A stretch of 64,000 bases of DNA, taken from the NCBI RefSeq assembly GCF_003054045.1, contig NZ_QBKH01000006.1, positions 310,001-374,000 on the forward strand, written 5' to 3'. Positions 1 through 7,952 of the stretch are shown in pieces. The position numbers and the translations under genes are program-made. The notes under the pieces were generated by a model. That model saw nothing but the letters and a program-made list of their open reading frames with translations, ran no database searches and was not told the origin of the DNA. The first letter of the stretch is position 1, and each line of letters opens with the position of its first letter. This DNA is from Sphingobacterium faecium. Lineage in GTDB: Bacteria > Bacteroidota > Bacteroidia > Sphingobacteriales > Sphingobacteriaceae.

Positions 1-439
1 CGTTCGTTTTCAAAAACTCCTTCACGGTACGGATGGCAATTTCAGCAGCTTTCTCCTTTGGAAATTTGTATATCCCCGTACTGATATTTGGAAAGGAAAT
101 CGATTCAATTTCATTCTCCACTGCAAGTCGAAGGGAGTTTAGATAAGCCGTTGCCAGTAAAGTTTCCTCATTGCTTTTTCCATTGTTCCAGACTGGTCCA
201 ACGGTGTGAATAACAAATTTGGCAGGTAGATGACCTGCAGTAGTTATCACTGCCTCACCAACTTGACAACCACCTTGTTTATTTCTTATTTTTTGACAGT
301 CCTCGAGTATAGACAGCCCACCAGCTTGGTGGATGGCTCCGTCAACACCACCACCTCCCAATAAAGAAGTATTTGCGGCATTTACAATTGCATCGACAGG
401 TATTTTTGTGATATCTCCCTTTATTATTGCTATTTCCAT
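1..439 (-). CDS. Macrodomain protein (O-acetyl-ADP-ribose deacetylase-like), C-terminus cut by window edge
   Basis: The reverse strand is open from an ATG at 437-439 to the left edge, giving 146 residues. The N-terminus reads MEIAIIKGDITKIPVDAIVN, followed by the ADP-ribose loop AANTSLLGGGGVDGAIH and later by SISFPNISTGIYKFP. These are the hallmark ADP-ribose-binding segments of the MacroD/YmdB macrodomain family, which removes acetyl or ADP-ribosyl groups from ADP-ribose derivatives in the cytoplasm. Full-length members are about 170-180 residues, so only the last 25-30 residues are missing. Nothing nearby indicates its substrate. The family is clear from the motifs; the exact reaction is inferred. 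Confidence 0.93.
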   Translation of the reverse strand, partial: MEIAIIKGDITKIPVDAIVNAANTSLLGGGGVDGAIHQAGGLSILEDCQKIRNKQGGCQVGEAVITTAGHLPAKFVIHTVGPVWNNGKSNEETLLATAYLNSLRLAVENEIESISFPNISTGIYKFPKEKAAEIAIRTVKEFLKTN

Positions 440-662
440 ATGATTTTTGAAAATTAACTTAAAGGTAGTAATAACTTACACAATCCTAATCATATCCAAT
501 TGAATTGCTAGCATATCTTAGTATAATTAACGTTTTCATCATGGTTTCACTATATAAGTAATGCTAGTTTTTTGCATATCAATACGATCTAAAAAATATA
601 AATCATATTTAGCAGTCACTTTTGTATCCATAATACTAAATATGAGTTGATAAATCCCGAAA

Positions 663-823
663 ATGAATGAAAAATTTCAGCTGACATATGAAACGGAAAA
701 AGACAAAAAATTCTTAAAGCATTTCCTAAATATTTATGGTTAGGTGTTAAAATTGTTGCAGATATTTTGTTTCATCGAAATTTTGATAGGCATCCAACAG
801 TTGAGGACGAAATAATTAAATGA
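663..823 (+). pseudogene. Frameshifted remnant of a small protein
   Basis: An ATG at 663 opens MNEKFQLTYETEKDKK and hits a stop after 26 codons. Dropping one base just after the A-run near 702-710 restores a frame through LKAFPKYLWLGVKIVADILF to a TGA at 821-823, about 53 residues. A plausible protein split by a single-base indel in an A-rich run fits a decayed gene. I do not recognise the family, and a chance reading in AT-rich DNA is possible. Confidence 0.35.
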
Positions 824-919
824 CAACATTTAATTATTCGAGAACTAGTTTTTTTTAAAATCTAGAAGAAAGAACAATTCAGAGTCTGACAATAAATAAA
901 AAAAACTAAACGAAAAATA

Positions 920-1042
920 ATGAACGAAAGATATTTAATCAAATGTAAAACAGAGATTATACAATATCAATTTTATAATATGAATGCTGAATTAATTCTT
1001 TGGAAAAATTTATTTAAGGCTCAGGATTGGTGTTTTTCTTAA
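920..1042 (+). CDS. Possible small ORF, 40 aa, unknown
   Basis: The ATG at 920 opens 40 codons beginning MNERYLIKCKTEI and ending QDWCFS before TAA. It lies in the 770 bp stretch between the macrodomain gene and the thioredoxin-like gene. No ribosome-binding site or family match is evident. It may be a degraded fragment or chance. The rest of 440-1211 is AT-rich and holds no other feature I can support. Confidence 0.2.
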   Translation: MNERYLIKCKTEIIQYQFYNMNAELILWKNLFKAQDWCFS

Positions 1043-1211
1043 ACTAGAGAGCTTAAATCCGTCATATATTCAAGACAAAAAACGTTTCACTACTACAGTT
1101 ACTAAAAAATTGCTCCTAATATGATAAATAATGTTAAAATTATATTTATAGTGTGTAAATATATTAATTTCATTTATAATTATAAACTTTCTGAAACTAA
1201 TTCAAAAAATT

Positions 1212-2666
1212 ATGAAAAAGAAATTAACATTGTATTTGGTGATAATAACGAGTGGGCTTCATGCCCAACAGAGTGCGGAGCAAAAATTTAGAAATCTGGG
1301 GATTATTAATGAGGGAACTTTGGCTCAAAAAGATTCCCTTGCTGATGCATTTTTTACAAAAAACAGTAATTTTTTGGAGCGTGATTTTATGAATTCTATT
1401 AATATGTTGTATGCCATGCGAAAAAATGATAAAGCAGCAGCTTTGAAAGCATTGACTATAGAAAAATTTCCAAAAGGATCGTTGACTCGAGATATTTTTA
1501 TTGATACTTCATTTGAGAATGACGGTGGAGCTGCCGAAAAAGAAAGAGCATATCATGAATTGTTAGAAACATGGCCTATTACAAAATTTCCGGATGAGAT
1601 GTATCAATATAATTATGCTTTAGAGGCTTTGATAAAAGCTTTTATGAAAGAAAAAAATACTGTAAAAGCTCTTTATTATCTTGAATCGATCGAACAAAGA
1701 GCTACTAAAGCAGCTGGTTATCTGTCCGTTGCTCAGTCACTTCTAGAGGATGGAGATGTAATAGGAGCTAAATCATTTTTGAAAGTACCGATGGAGGAAA
1801 GCTTATTTTATATGTCTCAACCAATTGATAGTAGGGATGAAGAAAGTGTGTTTTCATCCACACAAATTGAAAGTTCAGTGCATGCCTATGCACAGATTCT
1901 ATTGCAGGAAAAAAAATATAATGAAGCGATAGAAATTATTGAACGCACCATGCAACAAGCTCCTTCATTTACAGATGGTTTGCAAAAAATATATTATAAA
2001 TCATTAGTTGGCGCTGACCGTAAACCAGAAGCATTTCAAGTTTTGAGCAAATTATATGAACGAGGTGATTTAAGATTAGAAGGTGACTTTAAAAAATTGT
2101 ATCAAGATATAAATGGTTCGATGGATGGTTATTTGGAAGTGAATACTCATTTAAGAGATGAGTTAAAAAGAGCCATTCGTCAAGATTTTGATAAAAATGG
2201 AATGTTTAAAAAGGCTCCTGATTTTGAATTATTGAATATGGAAGGAAAGTCCGTATCGTTGAGTAGTTTAAAAGGTAAGGTAATCGTATTGGATTTTTGG
2301 GCAACATGGTGTGGGCCTTGCATTAGATCATTTCCAGCAATGGCGGCTGTTCAGCAGATGTATGCTGAAGATAAAGAAGTACAATTTTTATTTATTAACA
2401 CTTGGGAGCTCGATAAAGATTATAAGAAAAAAGCAATTGCACTGATGAAAGAAAGTAATTATCCATTTGAGGTATTATTTGATGATATTACAGATGGTAA
2501 GACAGGGCAGCTTTTAGCCGATAAAATGGGAGTAAATAGTGTACCAGCTAAGTTTATTATAGATAAAAAAGGAAATATTAGATACTTTATCAGTAAGCTC
2601 ACCAATGCTCAAAATGTTGATTATATCAAATTGGAATTACAAGAATTAATTGAAGCTGTAAAATAA
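1212..2666 (+). CDS. TlpA-like thioredoxin-fold protein with helical N-terminal region
   Basis: This 484-residue protein starts with a Sec signal peptide (MKKKLTLYLVIITSGLHAQQ), so it is predicted to be exported. Residues about 30-320 are helical and probably TPR-like. Residues about 333-484 form an AhpC/TSA-TlpA thioredoxin domain with WCGPC at 366-370 in DFWATWCGPCIRSFP and a cis-proline segment NSVPAKFII near 450. TlpA-type proteins reduce disulfides in the envelope, for example during cytochrome c maturation. The N-terminal extension is common in Bacteroidota members and its role is unknown. The gene is monocistronic and the reductase role is inferred from the intact CxxC. Confidence 0.88.
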   Translation: MKKKLTLYLVIITSGLHAQQSAEQKFRNLGIINEGTLAQKDSLADAFFTKNSNFLERDFMNSINMLYAMRKNDKAAALKALTIEKFPKGSLTRDIFIDTSFENDGGAAEKERAYHELLETWPITKFPDEMYQYNYALEALIKAFMKEKNTVKALYYLESIEQRATKAAGYLSVAQSLLEDGDVIGAKSFLKVPMEESLFYMSQPIDSRDEESVFSSTQIESSVHAYAQILLQEKKYNEAIEIIERTMQQAPSFTDGLQKIYYKSLVGADRKPEAFQVLSKLYERGDLRLEGDFKKLYQDINGSMDGYLEVNTHLRDELKRAIRQDFDKNGMFKKAPDFELLNMEGKSVSLSSLKGKVIVLDFWATWCGPCIRSFPAMAAVQQMYAEDKEVQFLFINTWELDKDYKKKAIALMKESNYPFEVLFDDITDGKTGQLLADKMGVNSVPAKFIIDKKGNIRYFISKLTNAQNVDYIKLELQELIEAVK

Positions 2667-2954
2667 CCTCCTTAGAAGACCGAAAGTCATTTTCTTTTTC
2701 TGTCAGGAACTAGCTGAAGAATTTATTTCGTCTTTGCTACGTAATAGTTATAAGTAGTTTTTGCTATATCAACTATGATTTGCTCCTTCTTCACAAAGTT
2801 TTATTTTGAATGATTAAAGCCAAGGTCATCCTGCTATTAATATTCTTGAGAGTATATTTTAAGATTCTGTAAACTATTTTTTATACACAATAATTCCTTA
2901 TCAAAATCTCTATATAAAGATCATTTTATAATTTTTTATAAAGAAATTAAATTT

Positions 2955-4298
2955 TTATTTGGTTTTATCTCCCGTTTTTGTTGATAAGCCTTCTTTGATT
3001 TTTATTTCAAATATATTGTTTTGTTTTAAGGTGAATTCAACACTCATATCTTCATCTTTTATAAAAAATACATTTTCTTTTTCGGCTGACAATTTTAATT
3101 TTGTGTCATTGTTAATTTGTAAAAATAAAGTGTTGTTTTCAAGCGTAATTTTAGTAATGTAATCCTTTGATACTTCATATTGACCAATATATGATCGTAG
3201 TACATCTGGTTTTAATTCTATCTCTTGTTTAGGTTTAGGGATTACATAAATTTGATTGGTCATAATCTTATAGATCGAATTACCAATTCTTTCCAATGAA
3301 GTGGAGGTGATATTATTTAATAAAATAATACAAAGATCATTTTCAGTGTTCATTAAAAAATAACTAGTAAATCCTTCAATGTTTCCACCATGGTTAATAA
3401 TTTTGTTTCCTCCAATAGTATCAATAAACCAACCATATCCGTAACCTCCTAAATATGCTGTAGTAGCAGCTTCAAAACTTTCTTTTGATACAATTTTAAA
3501 TGTTTTTAAACCATTATAAAATTTTTGTAAATCTCCTATAGAGCTATACAAAGCCCCTGAAGAAAATGAAAGGTATGGATTCCATAATTTCGCTTCTTTT
3601 TGTTTTGTATTAGATAAGTATGTATATCCGTTTACTTTTTTACTCTCCTTTTTTAGTGCACTATAAACTAAGCCTGTATTCGTCATTTTTAAAGGTTTAA
3701 AAATATATTTCTGAAGGCATTCTTCATAAGTCTCTCCTGAAACTTTTTCAATGATGATCCCTAATAAATCATAACCAGAATTGGAATAGCTAAATTTACT
3801 TCCTGGATTAAATTCCAAAGGTTTTTCTATGAAAAATGCCATTTTCTCCTCACTAGTAAATTGACGAGTCGTATACAATTGTTCCCTATATATAGGATCG
3901 TCGAGTGATTCAAAAAGTCCGGAGGTATGAGTAAGAAGATGTTTTACAGTAATCTTTTTATCATGAGGAAAGTTCTTAAGAAATGTGCTGACGGGTTCGT
4001 TAATTGAAATGTGATTTTCTTCGAACAATCTGAGTATTAATAATGCTGTAAATGGTTTGGTTAGCGAACCAATTGGAAATACGCTTTCAGACGAAATTAA
4101 TTTATTTTGAGTTTTGTTAGCGTAGCCGTAACTCTTTTCATATGATTTTTTCCCTTTTTCAACTACTAAAACTATTCCATTAAATTTATATAGAGAAACA
4201 TATGCGCTTAAAAGGCTATCAATTTTTACCCTTTTCGTTTGTGCAATTGATAATTGACTTGCAAACACTATAAAAAATAAGAATAGTAGTCGATTCAT
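2955..4298 (-). CDS. Serine hydrolase, class C beta-lactamase family
   Basis: The 447-residue protein has a Sec signal peptide (MNRLLFLFFIVFASQLSIAQ) and the three landmarks of the beta-lactamase/DD-peptidase fold: S78-L-T-K81 (nucleophile motif SxxK), Y171-S-N173 and H303-G-G305 in INHGGNIEGF. About 80 C-terminal residues form a separate beta-rich region typical of esterase or peptidase relatives in Bacteroidota. The substrate cannot be told from sequence: D-amino-acid peptidase, esterase and lactamase are all possible. Its partner gene is not evident; the flanks are intergenic. Confidence 0.9.
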   Translation of the reverse strand: MNRLLFLFFIVFASQLSIAQTKRVKIDSLLSAYVSLYKFNGIVLVVEKGKKSYEKSYGYANKTQNKLISSESVFPIGSLTKPFTALLILRLFEENHISINEPVSTFLKNFPHDKKITVKHLLTHTSGLFESLDDPIYREQLYTTRQFTSEEKMAFFIEKPLEFNPGSKFSYSNSGYDLLGIIIEKVSGETYEECLQKYIFKPLKMTNTGLVYSALKKESKKVNGYTYLSNTKQKEAKLWNPYLSFSSGALYSSIGDLQKFYNGLKTFKIVSKESFEAATTAYLGGYGYGWFIDTIGGNKIINHGGNIEGFTSYFLMNTENDLCIILLNNITSTSLERIGNSIYKIMTNQIYVIPKPKQEIELKPDVLRSYIGQYEVSKDYITKITLENNTLFLQINNDTKLKLSAEKENVFFIKDEDMSVEFTLKQNNIFEIKIKEGLSTKTGDKTK

Positions 4299-4932
4299 TT
4301 CTAATTTGTTTTCTAGTTGTTATAAATGATAAATCATATTTTTAATCCTACTATTTTTGGTTCTGACGAAATGCTGATTTCATGTTAGTTCATGTCAATA
4401 GTATGAGTTGTTGATCAAATGTCTAAAATATTCGTTTAATTTCTGCCCTGTTTCCTAATAATTTTTATTAATAGTCATATCCTTTCAGTCTTTTTTGTTA
4501 AAATTTAATATCAACTCCTCACCATAAATTACCGTTGTGTTATTCTAAGATATTATCATAACAGTTGTACTCTGAATTGTTTTTAATTTTTAATTTGGTT
4601 ATTTAATTTTGTTAATTAGTTGATTATGTGTATTTTCACATAACCTTTCATAAAATATGCACACGCAAAACTGCTGTGCTGCGAAGCCTCCCAACCTGGA
4701 GGCTTTGCTGTATAGTCCCCTCGTAACCGCTAATGAGGAAGGATGTAAATTTTTTCTTGTAATGTTTCATAACTTATTTTTTATTGGACAGATCGAAAGA
4801 AATTTTACCGCTACCCTTAATTCTTCTTTGAAATTGGATGAATTTGACTTATTTTATCCGACCTGCCAGAACAAAGTTCAATAGCATTTTTCGTTATTTT
4901 TTGGGATTTGGAGCCCTATGTTTTGTGAATTT

Positions 4933-4952
4933 ATACCCAATAATTTGGGTAT
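4933..4952. repeat. Palindrome ATACCCAA-N4-TTGGGTAT
   Basis: Perfect 8-bp arms ATACCCAA and TTGGGTAT separated by taat. The same arms with a 6-base spacer recur at 28329-28350, upstream of divergent genes. It may be a protein-binding site or a small hairpin. Confidence 0.65.
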
Positions 4953-5048
4953 TTGAACCCTAATTATTGGATAGAAGCTACTTTTTTCTACTGTTTTACT
5001 ACTTTTCTTCTGACTTTCTTCTGACCAACTTCTACCTTTTCTTTAGTG

Positions 5049-5133
5049 CGCTTCGACTGGGCTTCGAGGCTCCTTCGATACAACAGCATGAAAAGTCGAA
5101 GCCAGCTCGAAGCAGACTCGAAGCGAGCTGGGC
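5049..5133. repeat. Triple inverted repeat of CTTCGA / TCGAAG units
   Basis: Three CTTCGA copies (GCTTCGA, GCTTCGA, CTTCGA) are followed by three TCGAAG copies (TCGAAG, TCGAAGC, TCGAAGC) at matching intervals, so all three can pair in one long imperfect hairpin. The element is GC-rich against an AT-rich background. It resembles a REP/MITE-like intergenic element; no transposase is linked to it. Confidence 0.6.
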
Positions 5134-5354
5134 AATAGGCAGAAATTAGTCTGGTGTTGACTGCCTGTTGTGATGGATCTATCGGCTGAAATCCAATTTT
5201 TTGCGCTTTCTTTTGCCGTGTTCGGTCGGATGTAGGTCAATAACATGATGCCGATCGGTTTCAGTTCGGTCATTCTCCTTCTAACTATTGATGATTGTTT
5301 TATAGTGTGGTATGTTTGTTATGTCAATTGATAGTTTTTCCATACACCTCACAG

Positions 5355-5459
5355 ATGAAGGGAGAAATCATGGAGTGAGTAAAAGCATGGGACAAGCTGA
5401 AGGCTTTGGTTGACGCATTTTTGGAAAACGACTGGGTACTGTATTCGGTGATAAAGTAA
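5355..5459 (+). pseudogene. Mini-ORF interrupted by in-frame TGA
   Basis: From ATG 5355 the frame reads MKGEIME, then TGA at 5376-5378, then an uninterrupted VKAWDKLKALVDAFLENDWV... to TAA at 5457-5459. Replacing the TGA by Trp gives a continuous 34-residue amphipathic peptide. The frame is preceded by other short regions but followed directly by overlapping mini-ORFs, so it looks like the first member of that set, inactivated by a nonsense change. Its function is unknown. Confidence 0.35.
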
Positions 5460-5498
5460 CAGGTTAAAATAATAACTAAAATAAGCCGATCGCTACAA

Positions 5499-5600
5499 GT
5501 GGTCCTGCTTGCGCCAATAAAATTGCCCGGCAAGGCATTACACATCATTAAATATATCGCACTGGGTCTTGGTATGATAGAAACAGTGCTTGCTGGATGA
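5499..5600 (+). CDS. Mini-protein, 33 aa, one hydrophobic segment, unknown
   Basis: A GTG at 5499 opens 33 residues containing LPGKALHIIKYIALGLGMIE, which could form one membrane-associated helix. Its TGA overlaps the ATG of the next mini-ORF (ATGA, 5597-5600), the usual sign of translational coupling. There is no ATG start, which lowers confidence. I do not recognise the family; a phage or lysis-type small membrane protein is possible. Confidence 0.35.
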   Translation: MVLLAPIKLPGKALHIIKYIALGLGMIETVLAG

Positions 5601-5686
5601 GCCAGACAAAAAAAGGAGAGGAGCAGTCACCACCACCAGAGCAGATCCTTCGGAATAAAGAACAGGAGGTATCCGATGAAAGTTAA
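5597..5686 (+). CDS. Mini-protein, 29 aa, hydrophilic, unknown
   Basis: ATG at 5597 overlaps the preceding stop by four bases and opens a 29-residue, charged, proline-containing peptide (MSQTKKGEEQSPPPEQ...). The start of the following ORF lies inside its last codons (5676). It is too short for the family to be recognised; tight nesting is the main support that it is translated. Confidence 0.35.
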   Translation: MSQTKKGEEQSPPPEQILRNKEQEVSDES

Positions 5687-5846
5687 GGATATCCGCGTCG
5701 GTAAACTTGGTGGGACACTTTGTTCCATCTATGTGAGCTTTTCTTTTGGAGATTTGATGCAATTTGCATGGATGGCTGTAGTCGGGATGCTCGTGAGTTA
5801 TGTGACGAGCCGATTGTTGGGAAAAATAAAGTCAAAAATGAAATAA
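5676..5846 (+). CDS. Small membrane protein, 56 aa, unknown
   Basis: ATG at 5676 follows a good ribosome-binding sequence (CAGGAGG at about 5662-5668) and opens 56 residues. The core FGDLMQFAWMAVVGMLVSYV is a probable transmembrane helix, followed by a basic tail (LLGKIKSKMK). This is the best-supported of the mini-ORFs. Size and topology resemble small holin-like or toxin-like membrane proteins, but I have no family assignment. A hairpin follows at 5878-5898. Confidence 0.5.
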   Translation: MKVKDIRVGKLGGTLCSIYVSFSFGDLMQFAWMAVVGMLVSYVTSRLLGKIKSKMK

Positions 5847-5877
5847 GGGTCTAGTGTAATAGCTTAAAATCAATAAA

Positions 5878-5898
5878 GGAGATACCCCATGTATCTCC
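5878..5898 (+). terminator. Possible hairpin terminator of the mini-ORF cluster
   Basis: GGAGATAC and GTATCTCC arms enclose cccat, 31 bases after the last mini-ORF. There is no T-tract, so termination activity is uncertain. Confidence 0.4.
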
Positions 5899-6003
5899 GT
5901 TGATATTTCGGATTATGAATCAGGATGCTCTGCTTTAAATTTTAATAAATCAAAGCTCGCCGAATTGCTTTTACTTTAATTTAGGTATATTTTACAATAG
6001 GAC

Positions 6004-6702
6004 TCAGTTATATTCAACACCTATAACTTTTTCTTTATTTTGCTGTTTTTTTCTAATGATTAGCGCAATTACCCAAATTGATATCAAGGAAAGTATTAAT
6101 AAGACTTTAATGGTGTTCATGTCTGGAAAAAAGTTATTAAGGGAGTGAAACGCAGATACTGCCAATAGAGAATATGTCTGATTGGCAACTTTTCCGATCC
6201 CCCAACTTCCAAGAATTAAAATCCCGAAAAATAATAGATTTGAGCTTGTGAAATCAAAGTTTAAGTGCCAAACGAACCACAATATGGCTACTATGAAAAT
6301 ATTTATAATCTCCGGTAATGGCTTAAGCTGTTGCTGCAAAAAACCTCTCCATCCGATCTCTTCTAAGAGACCATAGATTAAAATTGCGGTAATGGCTTCA
6401 AATGATATTGTGCCTTTAGTACCATACTCGACACCTAGAATCAGTACAATAGGTAATGTCCAGTATAAAAGAAATGGGGTAAGTATATGGCCATAGTTTC
6501 CCTTTAATGTCAGAATCGGTTTTATTTTAAATACGGCAAATACCGTTATTGCAGCAATAGTTGGCGATATACCTTGCAGGATAATTTTAATGAAACCGCT
6601 TGGTAAATTGCTTAATAAATCAGTTTTATTGGTCAGATAGCGAAGGGCAATTGCGATGATAAAAAACGTAAGGATAGCAAGATAATTAACTTTATTTTTC
6701 AT
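6004..6702 (-). CDS. CPBP family intramembrane glutamic endopeptidase
   Basis: The 232-residue protein is a polytopic membrane protein with the CPBP (Abi/CAAX-type) motifs: E114-E115-I-G-W-R119 in LLEEIGWRGFL and H146 in WFVWHLNF. The family comprises Rce1-like membrane endopeptidases that use paired Glu and His residues. In bacteria they are linked to bacteriocin immunity, phage abortive infection or signalling. The gene lies 76 bases downstream of a Crp/Fnr-type gene on the same strand, so co-transcription is possible. Substrate unknown. Confidence 0.9.
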   Translation of the reverse strand: MKNKVNYLAILTFFIIAIALRYLTNKTDLLSNLPSGFIKIILQGISPTIAAITVFAVFKIKPILTLKGNYGHILTPFLLYWTLPIVLILGVEYGTKGTISFEAITAILIYGLLEEIGWRGFLQQQLKPLPEIINIFIVAILWFVWHLNFDFTSSNLLFFGILILGSWGIGKVANQTYSLLAVSAFHSLNNFFPDMNTIKVLLILSLISIWVIALIIRKKQQNKEKVIGVEYN

Positions 6703-6778
6703 GTTTAAAGGCTTTGTTTAGTACCCAAAAATAGAAAGATGATTTCGTTAAAAACTTGACGAAAGTTAAGAAAGTGCA

Positions 6779-7360
6779 TTATATGTTCTTTTTTCTAATT
6801 CTACTTAAACTTTCTGCAGCAATGCCTAAATAGGAACAGATGATTTTTAGAGACGTTCTCTGAAAAACTTCTGGACGATCTTGTATTAACTTCAAATACC
6901 TTTCTGTAGGAGATCGTGTAAGTAGATTTATTTGCTCAGATTGCTTCCTGATAAACATGGCATCCGAAATTGCTTTACCTATAAGTAACCCTGTGCTGGA
7001 TCTGGTATACAATGCATGGAGATCGTTGTAGCTGATCGACCATACGTGTGATTCTTCTAAAGCTTGTGTTTTTATAACAGTTGGAGACTGGGTCAGAAAT
7101 GAGAGATAGTCACTGAATAATTGTTCTTCGTAATAAAGGTTAATGCACACGTCTTTTTCATCTGCCAAAACAAAGTGAGCAACTGAACCACTGATTAAAA
7201 TGTTAATATATTTTTCTTGTTTGTGGTAATCCTTAATTAATTCATTTTTTTTAAATGTGCGAACACGCAGATATGTTGCAAATGCTGTCCAAAGGTTGAT
7301 ATCCGCTTTGTAAAATGGATCAAATATTTCTTTTACTCGTTGAGGTGTTGGATGTTCCAT
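6779..7360 (-). CDS. Crp/Fnr family transcriptional regulator
   Basis: This 193-residue protein has an N-terminal cyclic-nucleotide-binding-like beta-roll (about residues 20-120) and a C-terminal winged helix containing CSYLGIAAESLSRIRKK as the recognition helix region. Family members control stress or catabolic genes, usually next to their targets. The Cys pattern of an Fnr oxygen sensor is absent, so it is a general Crp-like regulator. The neighbouring CPBP protease gene downstream is a candidate target. This is inferred from proximity only. Confidence 0.88.
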   Translation of the reverse strand: MEHPTPQRVKEIFDPFYKADINLWTAFATYLRVRTFKKNELIKDYHKQEKYINILISGSVAHFVLADEKDVCINLYYEEQLFSDYLSFLTQSPTVIKTQALEESHVWSISYNDLHALYTRSSTGLLIGKAISDAMFIRKQSEQINLLTRSPTERYLKLIQDRPEVFQRTSLKIICSYLGIAAESLSRIRKKNI

Positions 7361-7450
7361 CGATAGTTTTTGGCTTATACGGTATTATTAAATGAATAAT
7401 AACATCATCTTAATTCCTTTCGTTGCTGACGATCATATTTTTATACTCCT

Positions 7451-7660
7451 CTAATTTAAGGCTTCGCAAATATAACCTAGTTTTTCAAGGCAGATGATGA
7501 TGCTGTTATTGGCAATAACTACATTTTCGATCCTTAAGATATTGTCGCAGTCATCAAGATCGAAATTGATTTTATAGTTTGGATTTTCTTTGGATAGAAT
7601 GACAGATAGAAGTTCCGCTTCTTTTTTGTTTGTTACATTTGTTTTAAATATCTGTACCAT
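7451..7660 (-). CDS. Small HMA-like alpha/beta protein, 69 aa
   Basis: The ATG at 7658-7660 gives 69 residues (MVQIFKTNVTNKKEAELLSV...). A longer frame would need a TTG at 7687, which is less likely. The pattern VQIFKTNV, a helix, INFDLDDCDNILRIE and a final helix with IICLEKLGYICEALN is typical of small Bacteroidota proteins with a ferredoxin-like, heavy-metal-associated-type fold. The CxxC metal motif is missing, so metal binding is not supported. Function unknown. Confidence 0.7.
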   Translation of the reverse strand: MVQIFKTNVTNKKEAELLSVILSKENPNYKINFDLDDCDNILRIENVVIANNSIIICLEKLGYICEALN

Positions 7661-7802
7661 AACAGTTGGATCGTTTTGTATAAGCAAATCTATAAATTCA
7701 TTTCACATTTTGGATGTAAAAAAGAGTTGAAACGGACAAAATTGGATTTGAAACGTTGGCGGGCCACTCATGGGTATAACGGCTCCAAGTAACCAAGTTG
7801 AC

Positions 7803-7816
7803 TTAACTGCAGTTAA
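7803..7816. promoter_or_regulatory. Perfect 14-bp palindrome TTAACTGCAGTTAA
   Basis: It lies about 120 bases upstream of the -7 element of the ECF sigma gene, between divergent genes. A perfect palindrome in this position could be an operator. No matching copy was noticed elsewhere in the window. Confidence 0.35.
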
Positions 7817-7913
7817 AATCGTCACCGTCAATATCTAAATAAATAGGTGGATCACGATCTTTTTATCGCCCCTTAAATACGATCTGAATGAATAATAAGG
7901 TTGATGATTAATT

Positions 7914-7945
7914 AATATTAGCGTAATATCATCGACCTATCTTTG
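7914..7945 (+). promoter_or_regulatory. Promoter of the first ECF sigma gene
   Basis: TATCTTTG at 7938-7945 matches the Bacteroidota -7 consensus TAnnTTTG exactly and ends 7 bases before the ATG at 7953, implying a leaderless or nearly leaderless mRNA. AATATTAGCGTAAT at 7914-7927, part of an inverted repeat, lies just upstream. A related sequence is found by the other SusCD-linked sigma gene. Confidence 0.6.
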
Positions 7946-7952
7946 TCGGGTC

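Larger units (their letters stand above)
4299..5354. other. Gene-poor island, left half, without a convincing gene
   Basis: About 1 kb without a gene I can support. It contains a short hairpin near 4683-4707 (GAAGCCTCC / GGAGGCTTT arms), the palindrome at 4933-4952 and the TCGAAG inverted repeats at 5049-5133. A 75-codon plus-strand frame at 4657-4884 and a 76-codon minus-strand frame at 5043-5273 (MTELKPIGIMLLTYIRPN...) are open. The second runs through the repeats, so its C-terminal half is probably not protein; its first 35 residues could be a gene fragment. Confidence 0.5.

Noticed and set aside
4657..4884. 75-codon plus-strand frame in the gene-poor island
   Set aside because: Its start runs through a hairpin (4683-4707), composition is unlike protein and there is no supporting context.
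5043..5273. 76-codon minus-strand frame beginning MTELKPIGIMLLTYIRPN
   Set aside because: Its second half is translated from the TCGAAG inverted repeats. Only the first 35 residues could be real, and no family is recognisable.
5324..5762. Minus-strand frames of about 74 codons opposite the mini-ORFs
   Set aside because: The plus-strand mini-ORFs have overlapping starts and a ribosome-binding site; the minus frames have neither.
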